Source of the DNA: Gordonia crocea
GTDB taxonomy: Bacteria; Actinomycetota; Actinomycetes; Mycobacteriales; Mycobacteriaceae
Direction: 5' to 3'
Length of the DNA stretch: 64,000 bases
Assembly: GCF_009932435.1 (NCBI RefSeq)
Contig: NZ_BJOU01000019.1
Coordinates: forward strand, 124,001 to 188,000
This document shows positions 44,718-54,815 of the stretch, piece after piece (position 1 is the first letter of the stretch; each line of letters opens with the position of its first letter). Below the pieces are notes generated by a model. The model saw only the letters and a list, made by a program, of their open reading frames with translations. It was not told the DNA's origin and did no database searches. Made by a program: the position numbers and the translations under genes.

Positions 44718-47398
44718 TGTCGGCATTGACCGTGCTCATGGCGCCGACCGGCGCGGCGGGCAGCGTGTTGTCGGCGCTGACGGACCTGTCGGCGGCCGGC
44801 CTCGTCGACGATTTCCTGTGGGTCGCCGATCCGTCGGCGCAGACCCCGGTGGTCTCGGTGCAGATGGTCGCCGGCGGCCGGGTGCGCGAGGTGGGTCTGA
44901 CCGAACTCGTGGCGAGCCGACGCACCACGCGCCTGCGGTTGTGCTCGGTGGTCCCGGCCCTGCCGGGCACGCCGCGCTCCTCGGTGGCCGACGAGACCGC
45001 CGTCGCGAACCAGTTGATCGGTACGACCGGGGCCGGTGAGGTGACCCGGGTGCGGGCGCTCATCACGCGGCCGCCGGCCGTCGCCGGCGCGGGCCGCGAG
45101 TTGGCGGTCCCCGGCTGGCACAACATCGTGATCTCGCCGGAGGATGCGCGCGGCCCCGAGTTCGGCCGCGTCCCGCTGACCGAACAGGCGTCCGCCGACG
45201 ACCTGGGACGTCATGCGGCACCGGTGATCGCGGGCCTGGTCGGCCTGTGGAGCGGCGTCGATCACGCGCCCCTCGACGGCCTGCAGGTGGTACCCGGCGA
45301 GTCGGTCCGGCTGGCCCGGTCGTTCTACCGGAAGCTGCGCACCGACGAGGTCGAGGCCGCGTTGAGTGCCTCGTTGTTGACCAACGACGGCGTTCTGCCG
45401 CTGCCCAGCGACCAGCGCTCCCAGATCGTCTACGTCGCGGACGTGGCCACCGCCACCTCGACGATGGCCGATGTCTTCTGGCGCAAGCACGCCGCGGTGT
45501 TGCGCGGTCCCCGGATGGCCTACAGCGCCAACCCGCCGCAGGAGATCGGTGCGATGGCGGTGCTGAAGATGTTCTTCAACTTCGTCTGGGCATCGATCCG
45601 CAACGCGCCGGCGGCCTGGTACCGCAGCGTCGTCGACAGCGTGTCGTCCAAGATCGCGGTGGGGGTGGAACAAGCGGTCTTCCAGGGCCAACCCGCCGCC
45701 TACCAGGTCGTGGTCAACGGCCGCACCTCCTCGGGTCGGATGGCCGGGTGGGCCGAGATCGGCGCCGCCTCGAATGCGCTGTCGGGCGCCCTGTTCGACC
45801 CGTCCGGGCAGTTGGCCGACTCCGACTCGGACCTGACCCAGGTGTGGCAGGACTACGCGCGTGCCGCGCTGACCCTCGCCGACGCCGGTGCCCGCAGCCG
45901 CGATCTGCCGCCGATCCAGGTCGGGTCGGCACGCGCCATCGTCAAACACGCCGACGAGGTCGTCCCCGGCCCGTCGGCCGCGTTCCGCGCCATCCCCGGA
46001 CCGGTCTCGGCGGCCGTCGAGGTGGACAGCGTCGACGCGACCGACGTGCTCGGCATCGTGGACCTGTCCAACCGGCTCACCGAGTTGGAATCGAGCTCCG
46101 ATCACGGCGTCGGCGCCCGCTCGACGCTGACCGAACTCACGACCTGGCGCCGCAACTCCGGCCGCAGCTTCGGCGTGGCCGCCGGTCAGCGGCTCGGCGA
46201 CGCGTTCTACGGCGCGTACAACGAGGTCCAGCAGCTGCTGCACCAGGTGAACACGGCGGTCGCCCCGCCGCCCGAACCCGACCAGCGCAACCGCTCGCTG
46301 GGCCGGGCCGTCCAGGTCACGGTGATCGCGTTCCTGCTCATCACCGGCCTGTTCGCGTACCTGAGCATCAAACAGGGCTTGGCCTGGTGGGTGTCGCTGA
46401 TCGTCGTCGTCGCCTTCGGCCTCATCGGCCTGGGCGCCTGCCTGTGGGGCTTCATCTCCTCGCAACGGATGATCTTCGCGCTGCTGCACCAGCGGCGGGC
46501 CTCGATCGACCGGCTGGAGGTCGACCGGCACAACTTGCGTGCGGCGCTGCGCGATGTCCGCCGCCTGTCGCAGGCCTACGGCCAGTTCCTGTCGTGGAAC
46601 CGTGCTCTGGGCTCCTACCTGGAGGCACCCCTGGGCTCGCCGTCGGCGGCAGCCGCGCGGTCACTGCAGTTGGGGTGGGGACTGCCCATGTCGACCGGGT
46701 TGGGCTCGGCACAGCCGAGTGGACCCGACGTCGACGAGTCGGTGGGCTACCTGCGCCGCGACCTGTTCCGACCGGGCTGGCTGACCCCGTCGTGGGACAC
46801 GCTGATCGTGTCGTCGATCCCGCCGCGACTCGGGTCGCGGGAAGCCGGCGCCGAGGCGTCGCCGGTGTGGCTCGACCACGGCAAGGACACCGGCACCGCG
46901 CTGGACCGCTGGTCGACGGACCTGTTCAACGGGGTGATCGGCTCGAGCGGGGCCGACTTCGTGTGGGGCCGTGCCCTGGCGTCGTTGGGCGGACCGCTCG
47001 GTGAGCTGGTCCCGCGGTTGGTCAGCACCGTCGCGATTCCCGGCGCAGCGGCGTTGCCGCGCGAGGAGTTCCTCGCCGGGATCGACCGGGACGCCGCGCC
47101 CAGCGGGGCGTTCGACCACGGGCTGCTCACCGACATCGCGGTGACCAACGGCGGTGCCGCGGTGCGCGTCGACGTCCGGCATCGCGTCGCGGTGGGCTTG
47201 GGAATCGTGTGCGTGGCGACCCAGTTGTCCGAGGCGATCACTGTGGACTACCTGCGTCTGGAGGGGGCCGCCACCGCACCCGCACCAGCCGCGTGGGAGG
47301 TCCCGCCCTCACCGGTGTCGCAGCAGAATCCGACCAACCCGGCGGGGTCGGCGATCGCGCCGGACCCCTACCTGCCGCCACAGATGGGACAGGGCTGA
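44717..47398 (+). CDS. Operon gene 4: unrecognised membrane protein with coiled coil
   Basis: This 893-residue protein (MSALTVLMAPTGAAGSVLSALTD) overlaps gene 3 (TGATG). There is no signal peptide. Residues 1-530 form a soluble region beginning with a glycine-containing loop. Two helices follow at ~535-552 and ~556-580, then a charged coiled coil (LLHQRRASIDRLEVDRHNLRAALRDVRRL, quoted in parts only: residues ~590-625). A ~250-residue C-terminal domain ends PDPYLPPQMGQG. I know no family for it outside tubulin-like loci. The helical hairpin would leave both large domains in the cytosol, anchoring the system to the membrane. Confidence 0.75.
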   Translation: MSALTVLMAPTGAAGSVLSALTDLSAAGLVDDFLWVADPSAQTPVVSVQMVAGGRVREVGLTELVASRRTTRLRLCSVVPALPGTPRSSVADETAVANQLIGTTGAGEVTRVRALITRPPAVAGAGRELAVPGWHNIVISPEDARGPEFGRVPLTEQASADDLGRHAAPVIAGLVGLWSGVDHAPLDGLQVVPGESVRLARSFYRKLRTDEVEAALSASLLTNDGVLPLPSDQRSQIVYVADVATATSTMADVFWRKHAAVLRGPRMAYSANPPQEIGAMAVLKMFFNFVWASIRNAPAAWYRSVVDSVSSKIAVGVEQAVFQGQPAAYQVVVNGRTSSGRMAGWAEIGAASNALSGALFDPSGQLADSDSDLTQVWQDYARAALTLADAGARSRDLPPIQVGSARAIVKHADEVVPGPSAAFRAIPGPVSAAVEVDSVDATDVLGIVDLSNRLTELESSSDHGVGARSTLTELTTWRRNSGRSFGVAAGQRLGDAFYGAYNEVQQLLHQVNTAVAPPPEPDQRNRSLGRAVQVTVIAFLLITGLFAYLSIKQGLAWWVSLIVVVAFGLIGLGACLWGFISSQRMIFALLHQRRASIDRLEVDRHNLRAALRDVRRLSQAYGQFLSWNRALGSYLEAPLGSPSAAAARSLQLGWGLPMSTGLGSAQPSGPDVDESVGYLRRDLFRPGWLTPSWDTLIVSSIPPRLGSREAGAEASPVWLDHGKDTGTALDRWSTDLFNGVIGSSGADFVWGRALASLGGPLGELVPRLVSTVAIPGAAALPREEFLAGIDRDAAPSGAFDHGLLTDIAVTNGGAAVRVDVRHRVAVGLGIVCVATQLSEAITVDYLRLEGAATAPAPAAWEVPPSPVSQQNPTNPAGSAIAPDPYLPPQMGQG

Positions 47399-47402
47399 AC
47401 GA

Positions 47403-49832
47403 ATGGTGTCCAGTCACAATATGGCCGCCGCGCTGGAGCAGTGGGCCGCCGGTGTGGCCGCCAGCGGTCGGGCGGCGCCGGCCGATCGCGAACTCGAGGC
47501 GATCGCCCGCCGTCCCGACACGTGGCGCACCGATATCAACGCCTCGGCGGAGGCGCAGTATTGGGGGGCGACGATCGACCACCTGATCGGCCAGGTCCGG
47601 CTCGGCGTGCTGCCGACGATCGCCGTCGCGCACGTGCCGTCCGGTCTCGAGCCGGCCGAACCGCCGCCGGCACCCGCACCGCCGCCCGAGGACCCCGCCG
47701 CGGGCCGCCACTGGGCGTCGACGACCGGGCCGACCGCGGTTCCGGCCGCCGCCGAGCCGACCGGTGACCCGGTGGAGGAACTGACCGCCGCCCTCATCGC
47801 CTGGCGCGGGGCCAAGATCGCCGAAGGCGCACCGGGGGCCGAGACGATCAAAGACCTGACGCTGCGGAACCTGGCCAAACGGACCCCGGTGACCGCGGAG
47901 CAGCTTCGCAAGAAGCTGCCCGGCGCCGGCGCGTTGGTGGAGGAACTGGCCGGAGTCTTCGCCCGGTTCGGCGGAGCCGAGTCCGCGCCGGCCCCGGCCG
48001 GACCAGCAGCTGCCGCCCCCGCGGCGACAGCACCCACCCCCGCGGCGGCGGCACCCGCCCCCGCGACGGTGCCGCCGGCCCAGCCCACCGAGGCACCGGC
48101 GCCGTCGGTGGCACGATCAGTGGCCGTGGATCCGGATCTGCGGCCGCTGACCCACGCCGACTTCCCCGAGTACCAGTACCTGACGTCCGAGCACGAACCC
48201 GGGCCGATCACCATCGCCACCACCCCCGACGGGGTGCGGCTGAGTTGGGAGCCGTGCCGTGAGGCCGCGGCGGTCATCTACCGCGTCGTCTCCGGCGACG
48301 GGCCGATCGGGCCACACAAGCCCGAGGCCGGTGAGCAGGTGGTCGTCACGGTCGGCACGTCGGCGGAGGATTCACGGTTCCTCACCTCGGCCGTCCGCTA
48401 CTTCCAGGTGTGGGCCCACCTCGGCGACGACGAGGGTTCCGCCCGAGCGGCCCAGCCGGTCAAGTGGGCGGTGGGCGAGGAGATCAGCCCGGTCGAGGAC
48501 ATGCGGTTGACCGAGGACGAGGGACGCGTCGTCGGGGAGTGGTCGGCATTCGACGGCACGCAGGCCGTCCGGGTGTTCCGGATCCCCCTCGACGAGGGCG
48601 GCCCGATCACCACCGATCCGCGCTACCAGATCAGCGTGGCCGACTTGAACCTCAACGGCTTCGTCGACGCGGAGGCCCCGCGCGGGCGCCGCTACCTCTA
48701 CCGGGCCCAGGCGGAGGTCCCCGTCGGGAACCAGTTGCGGCTCTCGCGCCCGGCGCAGCAGGAGATCCTGGTCTCGGTCAAACTGACCCCGATCGACGAC
48801 CTCGACGTCTCGATCAGCGAGACGAATTCCCAGTTCGACCTGACGTGGACGACACCGGAGGGCGGACAGGAGGTCCGCGTCTACCGGTTCCAGCAACCAC
48901 CGCCGGCCGGGCTCGAGCGCGAGGACTTGGCCCTCGACGCGCTGTCCCCGCAGGGCTTCAACGATGCGACCCGCGTCCGGCACCCGGTGAAGGCCGGCGC
49001 CGATCCGACGCACTCGCAGATGTCGGGTGTGCCGTGGCCGAGCGGGTGGGATCGCGCCTACCTGACCCCGGTCACCGTCGCGTCCGGCAAGGCGCGGATC
49101 GGCACGACGCAGGTGTTGGCGCGGCCGCTGGCGGCCGTCGTCGACCCGCACATCATCGAACGCTTCCACTGCGAGATGATCACCTTCGGGTGGCCGCGGG
49201 GGGCTGCGGCGGTGCGGGCCTACATCGGCCAGCCCGGTGTCCCGGCCGAGCAGTTGTGCCACGGACGGCCATTCGGCGAGGTGAGTGCCGAGCAGTACGA
49301 GCGCGACGGTGCGCTCATCCTCGCCCGGCCACTGACCCTGAAGGGGTGCCAGGTCGTGTTGGTCGCGGTGTCATACTCGGCGGGGCGGGAGATCGTCGGC
49401 GAACCGGTCGGGATCGTGTACCCCGGACTGGCCCGGATCGCCTATAACCTGGAGCTGCAACCGTCGGCTCCGCGCCACGTCGTCCGGTTGATGCTGCACA
49501 GCGAGTCGCCGGTCACCGACCTGCCGCCACTGGTCCTGGTCCACCGTCCGGACCGGTTGCCGCTCGATCCGACCGACGGCCGCACCTTGCGGTTCTATTC
49601 GGAACGGACGCAGCAGCAGGTGCCCCACTGCCAGGTGGACGGGGAACTGGTGCCCGGCCGGATGTCCACCGAGTGGGTGGTCGACCTCACCGACTTCACC
49701 GGATACGTTCGGCTGTTCGTCCACGACGGCAGCCGTGCGGGTCGTCGCCCGATCGCACTGCTGGACCCGCCGATGGGAGTGCTGCGGTTGGTCCCGCAGC
49801 CGCCGCCCCCGGCGCCCGAGGCCCAGTGGTGA
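47403..49832 (+). CDS. Operon gene 5: HRDC-like plus fibronectin-III-like protein
   Basis: The 809-residue protein (MVSSHNMAAALEQW; ATG at 47421 is an alternative) has a helical N-terminus. A ~65-residue HRDC-like domain lies near residues 120-190 (VEELTAALIAWRGAKIAEG, LRNLAKRTPVTAEQLRKKL). An Ala/Pro linker follows, then several FN3-like beta-sandwiches (DGVRLSWEPCREAAAVIYRV; FDLTWTTPEGGQEVRVYRF). HRDC domains bind nucleic acid or act as adaptors in helicases. No helicase motifs are present, so an adaptor joining nucleic acid or a partner to the GTPase complex is inferred. Confidence 0.72.
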   Translation: MVSSHNMAAALEQWAAGVAASGRAAPADRELEAIARRPDTWRTDINASAEAQYWGATIDHLIGQVRLGVLPTIAVAHVPSGLEPAEPPPAPAPPPEDPAAGRHWASTTGPTAVPAAAEPTGDPVEELTAALIAWRGAKIAEGAPGAETIKDLTLRNLAKRTPVTAEQLRKKLPGAGALVEELAGVFARFGGAESAPAPAGPAAAAPAATAPTPAAAAPAPATVPPAQPTEAPAPSVARSVAVDPDLRPLTHADFPEYQYLTSEHEPGPITIATTPDGVRLSWEPCREAAAVIYRVVSGDGPIGPHKPEAGEQVVVTVGTSAEDSRFLTSAVRYFQVWAHLGDDEGSARAAQPVKWAVGEEISPVEDMRLTEDEGRVVGEWSAFDGTQAVRVFRIPLDEGGPITTDPRYQISVADLNLNGFVDAEAPRGRRYLYRAQAEVPVGNQLRLSRPAQQEILVSVKLTPIDDLDVSISETNSQFDLTWTTPEGGQEVRVYRFQQPPPAGLEREDLALDALSPQGFNDATRVRHPVKAGADPTHSQMSGVPWPSGWDRAYLTPVTVASGKARIGTTQVLARPLAAVVDPHIIERFHCEMITFGWPRGAAAVRAYIGQPGVPAEQLCHGRPFGEVSAEQYERDGALILARPLTLKGCQVVLVAVSYSAGREIVGEPVGIVYPGLARIAYNLELQPSAPRHVVRLMLHSESPVTDLPPLVLVHRPDRLPLDPTDGRTLRFYSERTQQQVPHCQVDGELVPGRMSTEWVVDLTDFTGYVRLFVHDGSRAGRRPIALLDPPMGVLRLVPQPPPPAPEAQW

Positions 49833-49836
49833 TGTG

Positions 49837-52689
49837 ATGGCCGACTTGACCAAGCGCCCCGCCGAGGCCCCCCGCCGGGCACCGTCCGGGGCCGGCAGAC
49901 CCGTGTCCGTCGACACGGCGAGATTCGCCCAACTGACCTACACCTCCTTCGACGGCGGTGCGCCCGCCGGCGGCGCGGCGCTGGGCGGTCCCGGGACCGG
50001 TCAGCGCAGTCACGGGGGCGGCTGGCAGGTCAAGCAGGTCGTCGGCGACCTCGATCCCGCCTACGTCGACGCCCTGACCGCCCGCATCGTCACCCGGTTC
50101 GACCTCGAACCGGCCCTGCCGGCATTCCCCACCCCCGACCAGATCGCCGACCGTCCGGCCCGGCTGGTCTACGCCGTGCTGGAGGCCGATGGTGGGCGTC
50201 CCGCGGCGTTCTGGCACACCGTTGACGCCGGGCGCGACGGCACCGGCCGGCCGGGAAACGTGTTCGCCCACCTGCTCGCCACCACCACCGCCGCCGACGC
50301 GGCTCCGGTCGGCGGGGCGGTCCGGATGGGGCTGCGGCCGATCGAGCTGTGGCGCTGGCCGGGGTGGCTGAACCCCTACGGGCCCGAGGCGGTGAAAGCC
50401 GCGGTGTTGCCCGCCGGACCTCCGGCGTTGGCCCCCAATCCGGCGCTGTCCGCGTCGTCGGTCGTCGCCTTCCTCCTCGATCCGAGCCGCGACCGGCTCG
50501 GCGTCGTCCGCGTCCTGCTCGACGCGGTGGCCGCGCGGATGGCCGGCCAGACCCGCGGCCCCGTGGTGCTCGCCGTCGGCGACCACGACCGGGCGGCCTC
50601 CTGGATCGCCGCGGTCAGCCACTTCCTCACCGCCGCCGGAGCCGAGCAGTTCTGCTGGAGCACCCACGACGCGCCGGAGGCGGTCGCCGCCGGGGCGTGC
50701 GCCGACCTGCACCTGGTCTGCGTGCCCCGGACGCGGATCGGCGAGATCGCGGGCCATGCGGGAACGGCCGTCCTCATCGACGAGAACGAAGAGCCCTACC
50801 TGGGCGACCCCGGGTCGGCACACCGTGTGGCGGCGGGCACCGTCGAGGTGACCGCGTTGTCGGTGCTCGCCGAAGCGGTGTTGGCCGACCAGGACATCGC
50901 CCTGCGGGTGCTGGGCCGGCGCGACCAGATCGCGGTCGACTTCGAGGACCGCCCCGGCGGGGCGGCGGGCACGCTCGCCCCGGAATGGCCGATTGCGATC
51001 GCCGTCCTCGAGGAGCCCGAGCTCGCGGAGTTCCACGCCGATGCCGCCGCCGTCCTCGTCGACGAGGCCCCCGACGGCCTGTCCGACGTCGACTGGGCGG
51101 CCGAACTCGTCGAATCGACGCTCCGCGCCAACCCGCCGACCCCCGACGATGCGCTGCGTCGCCTGGCCGCCGCGGCCCGGCGGGGACGGGGTACCGAACT
51201 GTTGGCGACCCGGGTCGTGGACGCGGCGGTGCGCGATCCGGACTGGTTCGACGGCTGCGACCTCTCCGTGGTCCCCACCGTCCACTCCGTGCCGATGGGC
51301 GGGCTGCGCGCCGCGGTGACCGATCGGTGCGGGGCGTTGACGCCCGAGGCGCCGGGGGCGACGCGCGCGGCACTGCGGCTGGCCGAGACCATCGAGCGGC
51401 TGGGCGCGCCCGGCGTCGACCTCGACGCGGTCCGCGGCGAGGTGGCGGGGGCCGTGCGGCGGACCGGACTGGCCGACATCGGCCCGGCGGGGTGGGCGGC
51501 CGCGGTCGGCGCCGAGGATCTGTCCGCCTCGACGGTGGCGGACTACGTGCGGCCGGTGTTCGCGGACAAACCGGCCGGCGAGTTGTCCGCGATGGACACC
51601 GACGTCGCCCTGTGGCTCTACCGCGGCGACGAGGGCGTGCGGTATGCGAGTCCGGCGGAGTTCTCCGAGGTCGACGACTACCTGTTCGGGTTCGCCACCT
51701 GCGCGGTCCTGCGGGATCGGGCACTGGGGATCCCCGCCGATGCGCGCACCCTGTATGCCGGCGAGGGGATTCGGGCGGCGCTGCGCTCGGCGCGGCTCGA
51801 CGACGGCGAGTGCCGCGAGTTGGTGGGCGAGATCGTCGCCGAACAACGCCCGTCGGCCGTCGATTTGCTGGAGTTCTCCGCGTCCACCGGCCGAGTGCCG
51901 CCGCAGATCCTCGATTCGCTGGTGTTCTACGGCGAGGTGGAGGACGGCGCGCTGCGCGCCATCCTCGACGCTCCCGGTGCCGCCTCACCGGAACTGGTGG
52001 CCGCGTCCTGGCTGCGGCTCGCGCGGCGCACCGGCCCGGTCACCGACCGGGACCGCTGGTGCGACAGCGTGGCGGCGCTGGCCGAATCGGCGTCGAGTTC
52101 GACGCGGGCCGGGGCACCGGTCACCTGGGTGGCGCAGGCCGCCGACGAACTGGTGGTCATGGCCGCCGCCGGCTTCGTCGTCGGGCAGAGCGTGGGCGCC
52201 CCCTGGGCCGATCCGGACTCGGGCTTCTGTGCGGCCCTGCGCGAACGGATGGCCGGCACACCGGGAAGCGTCGGGCTGTACGCCCCCGTCGTCGAGGAGT
52301 TGTCGCGCGCCGAGCAGGGCTGGGTTCTCGACACCGCCTGGGTGGCCGGGCATTCGCTGACCGTCATGATGGGGTTGCCCGGCGCGGGTGCCGGGCCGTT
52401 GGGCGGGTTGGGATCGCCGTCGATCCGCGAACCCGGCCAACTGGTGCCCTGGTCGATGGCGATCATCGAAGAACGCGGCGCGTCCGGGTCGTATCGCGGA
52501 CCGGTCGACGTGATCGGCGTGCGCGATGCGGCGTGGCTCGTGGTCCGCAACCTCGAGGCCGCGGCCGCCGAACGATTTTTCACCGACTACCGCAGAACAG
52601 CGGACGATTGGTTGGTCCGCGTCGGGGTACCGGCGCGAACCACAGGACCGGCGGCACACGGCCCGTCGGGCCGGGGAGGACTGGGTTAG
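49837..52689 (+). CDS. Operon gene 6: GTPase-associated protein 1 (GAP1)-like
   Basis: The 950-residue protein has near residues 27-160 the motif set FAQLTYTSFD...GGGWQVKQVVGDLD...GRPGNVFAHLLA. This is how I recognise the N-terminal domain of GTPase-associated protein 1, predicted as an adaptor for GTPase-centred conflict systems. A middle domain (~190-320, LLDAVAARM...VVLAVGDHDRAASWIAAVSHFL) and a long helical C-terminal part follow, in line with GAP1-M and GAP1-C. It lies three bases before the small VWA gene and two genes before the GTPase. Assignment to the family is from memory, not a profile search. Confidence 0.75.
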   Translation: MADLTKRPAEAPRRAPSGAGRPVSVDTARFAQLTYTSFDGGAPAGGAALGGPGTGQRSHGGGWQVKQVVGDLDPAYVDALTARIVTRFDLEPALPAFPTPDQIADRPARLVYAVLEADGGRPAAFWHTVDAGRDGTGRPGNVFAHLLATTTAADAAPVGGAVRMGLRPIELWRWPGWLNPYGPEAVKAAVLPAGPPALAPNPALSASSVVAFLLDPSRDRLGVVRVLLDAVAARMAGQTRGPVVLAVGDHDRAASWIAAVSHFLTAAGAEQFCWSTHDAPEAVAAGACADLHLVCVPRTRIGEIAGHAGTAVLIDENEEPYLGDPGSAHRVAAGTVEVTALSVLAEAVLADQDIALRVLGRRDQIAVDFEDRPGGAAGTLAPEWPIAIAVLEEPELAEFHADAAAVLVDEAPDGLSDVDWAAELVESTLRANPPTPDDALRRLAAAARRGRGTELLATRVVDAAVRDPDWFDGCDLSVVPTVHSVPMGGLRAAVTDRCGALTPEAPGATRAALRLAETIERLGAPGVDLDAVRGEVAGAVRRTGLADIGPAGWAAAVGAEDLSASTVADYVRPVFADKPAGELSAMDTDVALWLYRGDEGVRYASPAEFSEVDDYLFGFATCAVLRDRALGIPADARTLYAGEGIRAALRSARLDDGECRELVGEIVAEQRPSAVDLLEFSASTGRVPPQILDSLVFYGEVEDGALRAILDAPGAASPELVAASWLRLARRTGPVTDRDRWCDSVAALAESASSSTRAGAPVTWVAQAADELVVMAAAGFVVGQSVGAPWADPDSGFCAALRERMAGTPGSVGLYAPVVEELSRAEQGWVLDTAWVAGHSLTVMMGLPGAGAGPLGGLGSPSIREPGQLVPWSMAIIEERGASGSYRGPVDVIGVRDAAWLVVRNLEAAAAERFFTDYRRTADDWLVRVGVPARTTGPAAHGPSGRGGLG

Positions 52690-52692
52690 TTA

Positions 52693-53670
52693 ATGGCTAC
52701 ATATGTCTTGGACGGGAAGTCCGCGGCCACGCTGGCGCGCCGGCCGCTCGCGGTGCGGCTGGCGGTGTCGGGAACGCCGACGACCGGCGGGGTGCGCCTG
52801 GTTGCGCGGACCCCTGACGGCCAACCGTCGACCGCCGTGGTGGAGACCGCGCCGACGATGCTCATCCTGCCGCACGTCACCGACGAGATCGTCATCGGCG
52901 CCGTCCCGCAGGGAGGCGATCTGTTCGCCCCGGGGACCACGGTGCACGTGTCGATCGGCCCCGACAGCAACACCGAGTTCGACGCCGACGTCGCCCAGTT
53001 GACGCCGCGCGACGTCTCCGGTCTGGGCTTCATCAAGCTCGCCAGCGTCGCGCCGGGTGGCGCCGACACGGTGACCGTGACCACCTGGCTCACCCGCCCG
53101 GACTCCAAGCTCCCGCCGGTGGCCGAGGCCGCGCGGGTCGCCGCCCGCGGCGTGCTCAACGTCGACCAGGTGCACGAGAGCCGGGCCCTGCCGGTCCGCC
53201 TCGTCGTGGATGCCTCGGCGTCGATGGCGCCGCTGTTCGCCTCGGGGATGGTGGCCGCGGCCGCCGACCTCGTCGCCGGACTGGCCGAGGTGGTCTCCGG
53301 TTCCTCGCAGATCACCCTGGGAGCCATCGGTCCGTCGGCACCGCCGCCGGTGCCGACGGCGACCGACGGCGCGGGCGCGGCGCTGGCCGCGGGGCCGTCG
53401 ATCGGCTACGGCTTGAGCGGCGGGCCCGCGGTGCCGGCGGCCCCGGGAACGCTGACGGTGGTGCTCACCGACTCGGTGCCCGCCGATCCGATCACCGCCG
53501 ACCAGGTGGTGCTGGTCCTGTCCGGGGCCCGGCCGACCACGGCGGTCCGCGGGTCGGTCCTCGCCCCGGTCGACAATCCGGTGGCGGCGTTGACGGCCGC
53601 ACCCACCGTCGTGACGCGCGTGGTCAGCGAACTCCTCGCCCCGTTCTCCCTGGCCGGAGGTGCGCGTTGA
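52693..53670 (+). CDS. Operon gene 7: small cytosolic VWA-like protein with MIDAS
   Basis: The 325-residue protein has an N-terminal beta-rich domain of ~150 residues (LAVRLAVSGTPTTGGVRLVART). A VWA-like domain follows, starting LPVRLVVDASASMAPLFASGM, with MIDAS D173-x-S175-x-S177. The later part has TVVLTDSVPAD, which could supply the third MIDAS aspartate. No signal peptide is present, so it is cytosolic. It overlaps the GTPase start by four bases. A metal-dependent adaptor role next to the GTPase is likely by analogy with VWA-ATPase/GTPase pairs. Confidence 0.8.
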   Translation: MATYVLDGKSAATLARRPLAVRLAVSGTPTTGGVRLVARTPDGQPSTAVVETAPTMLILPHVTDEIVIGAVPQGGDLFAPGTTVHVSIGPDSNTEFDADVAQLTPRDVSGLGFIKLASVAPGGADTVTVTTWLTRPDSKLPPVAEAARVAARGVLNVDQVHESRALPVRLVVDASASMAPLFASGMVAAAADLVAGLAEVVSGSSQITLGAIGPSAPPPVPTATDGAGAALAAGPSIGYGLSGGPAVPAAPGTLTVVLTDSVPADPITADQVVLVLSGARPTTAVRGSVLAPVDNPVAALTAAPTVVTRVVSELLAPFSLAGGAR

Positions 53671-54815
53671 CCAAGTGCCCCCGGTGCTTCTCGACCCTCA
53701 GCGTCGACGACACCGTCGCGTGGGTGGATCGCGAACCCGCCCAGGTCTCCGTCGACCGCGTGGCCTCGGAATACGCCGGCCGCGAGGTGCGGATGGGCCC
53801 GGTCACCGTGGCACGCCGCCACGAGTGGCGCGGCGAATGGCCGCCGGCGCCGGAGCGCCCGAGCAACCCGGTCTGCCCGGTCTGCCACTTCGCGTTGCCG
53901 CAGTTCTGGTACCACGGCGAGGCCACCTGCATCACGATGGCCGGGGCCCGCGCCACCGGGAAAACGGTCTACATCGCCGTCCTGATCAAGCAACTGCAGC
54001 GGTTCGCGGCCCGGCTCAACCGCGAGGTCTTCCCGGCCAACGACGAGACGGTGCGCCGGTTCCGCGACGAGTACGAGCGGCCGTTGTTCACCGAACGCGG
54101 CATCCTGCAGCCGACGCCCCGGGCGGCGCTGCACGGCAGCTATCAGCACGACCCGCTGATCTTCAACCTCGGCGAGTGGGGCGGGCGCCGGCACTACCTG
54201 GTGATCCGCGACGTGGCGGGGGAGGACCTCGAAGCCGCCGACGTGGGCGGCCGGGCCTGGGAGTTCTTCTCCCGCGCCGACGCCGTGCTGTTCCTGTTCG
54301 ACCCGTTGTGCGTCGGCGAAGTCGCCAACCAGTTGCGCGACCTCGTCCCGCCGCCGTCGAGCCTGGGTGGCGACCCGCGGCAGGTGCTGCACACGATGAC
54401 CAACCTGATCGGCAACGGCGCGCCCAAGCTGGCGGTGATCCTGTCGAAGTTCGACGCCCTGCAGGCGTTGTCGGTCGTCGAGGCGAGTGCGTGGGGGCAG
54501 GTGATGGCCCAACTCGGTGCGGCCTACAACCGCGACCCCGGGCTGTTGGCGCGCGGCTACGACGAGAACGACGGGCAGGCCCTGCACGAGGAGGTGCGCA
54601 GCCTGTTGACCAGGCTCGACGCCGGACCGGCCTTGACCACCATGGTCAACCCGACCACCGGCCGGCAATACAACCACCGGTTCTTCGCGGTGTCCGCGCT
54701 CGGTGCGTCGCCGGAAGGGGAGAAGCTCAGCGACCGTGGCATCTCGCCGTTCCGCGTGACCGATCCGGTCCGCTGGGTGCTCGCCGAGCGCGGTGTCATG
54801 GTGGAAGGCGCGTGA
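53667..54815 (+). CDS. Operon gene 8: zinc-ribbon P-loop GTPase (double-GTPase-2-like)
   Basis: The 382-residue protein starts at TTG with GGAGG six bases upstream, inside the end of gene 7. Two CxxC pairs (KCPRC near residue 4 and VCPVC near residue 72) form a split zinc ribbon. Then Walker A GARATGKT (93-100), a Walker-B-like RDVAGED (181-187) and the NKxD-equivalent SKFD (260-263) follow. This layout fits TRAFAC GTPases of the type annotated as double-GTPase-like in conflict systems. It would be the energy-using switch of the operon, with GAP1 as partner. No membrane segment is seen. Confidence 0.83.
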   Translation: MTKCPRCFSTLSVDDTVAWVDREPAQVSVDRVASEYAGREVRMGPVTVARRHEWRGEWPPAPERPSNPVCPVCHFALPQFWYHGEATCITMAGARATGKTVYIAVLIKQLQRFAARLNREVFPANDETVRRFRDEYERPLFTERGILQPTPRAALHGSYQHDPLIFNLGEWGGRRHYLVIRDVAGEDLEAADVGGRAWEFFSRADAVLFLFDPLCVGEVANQLRDLVPPPSSLGGDPRQVLHTMTNLIGNGAPKLAVILSKFDALQALSVVEASAWGQVMAQLGAAYNRDPGLLARGYDENDGQALHEEVRSLLTRLDAGPALTTMVNPTTGRQYNHRFFAVSALGASPEGEKLSDRGISPFRVTDPVRWVLAERGVMVEGA

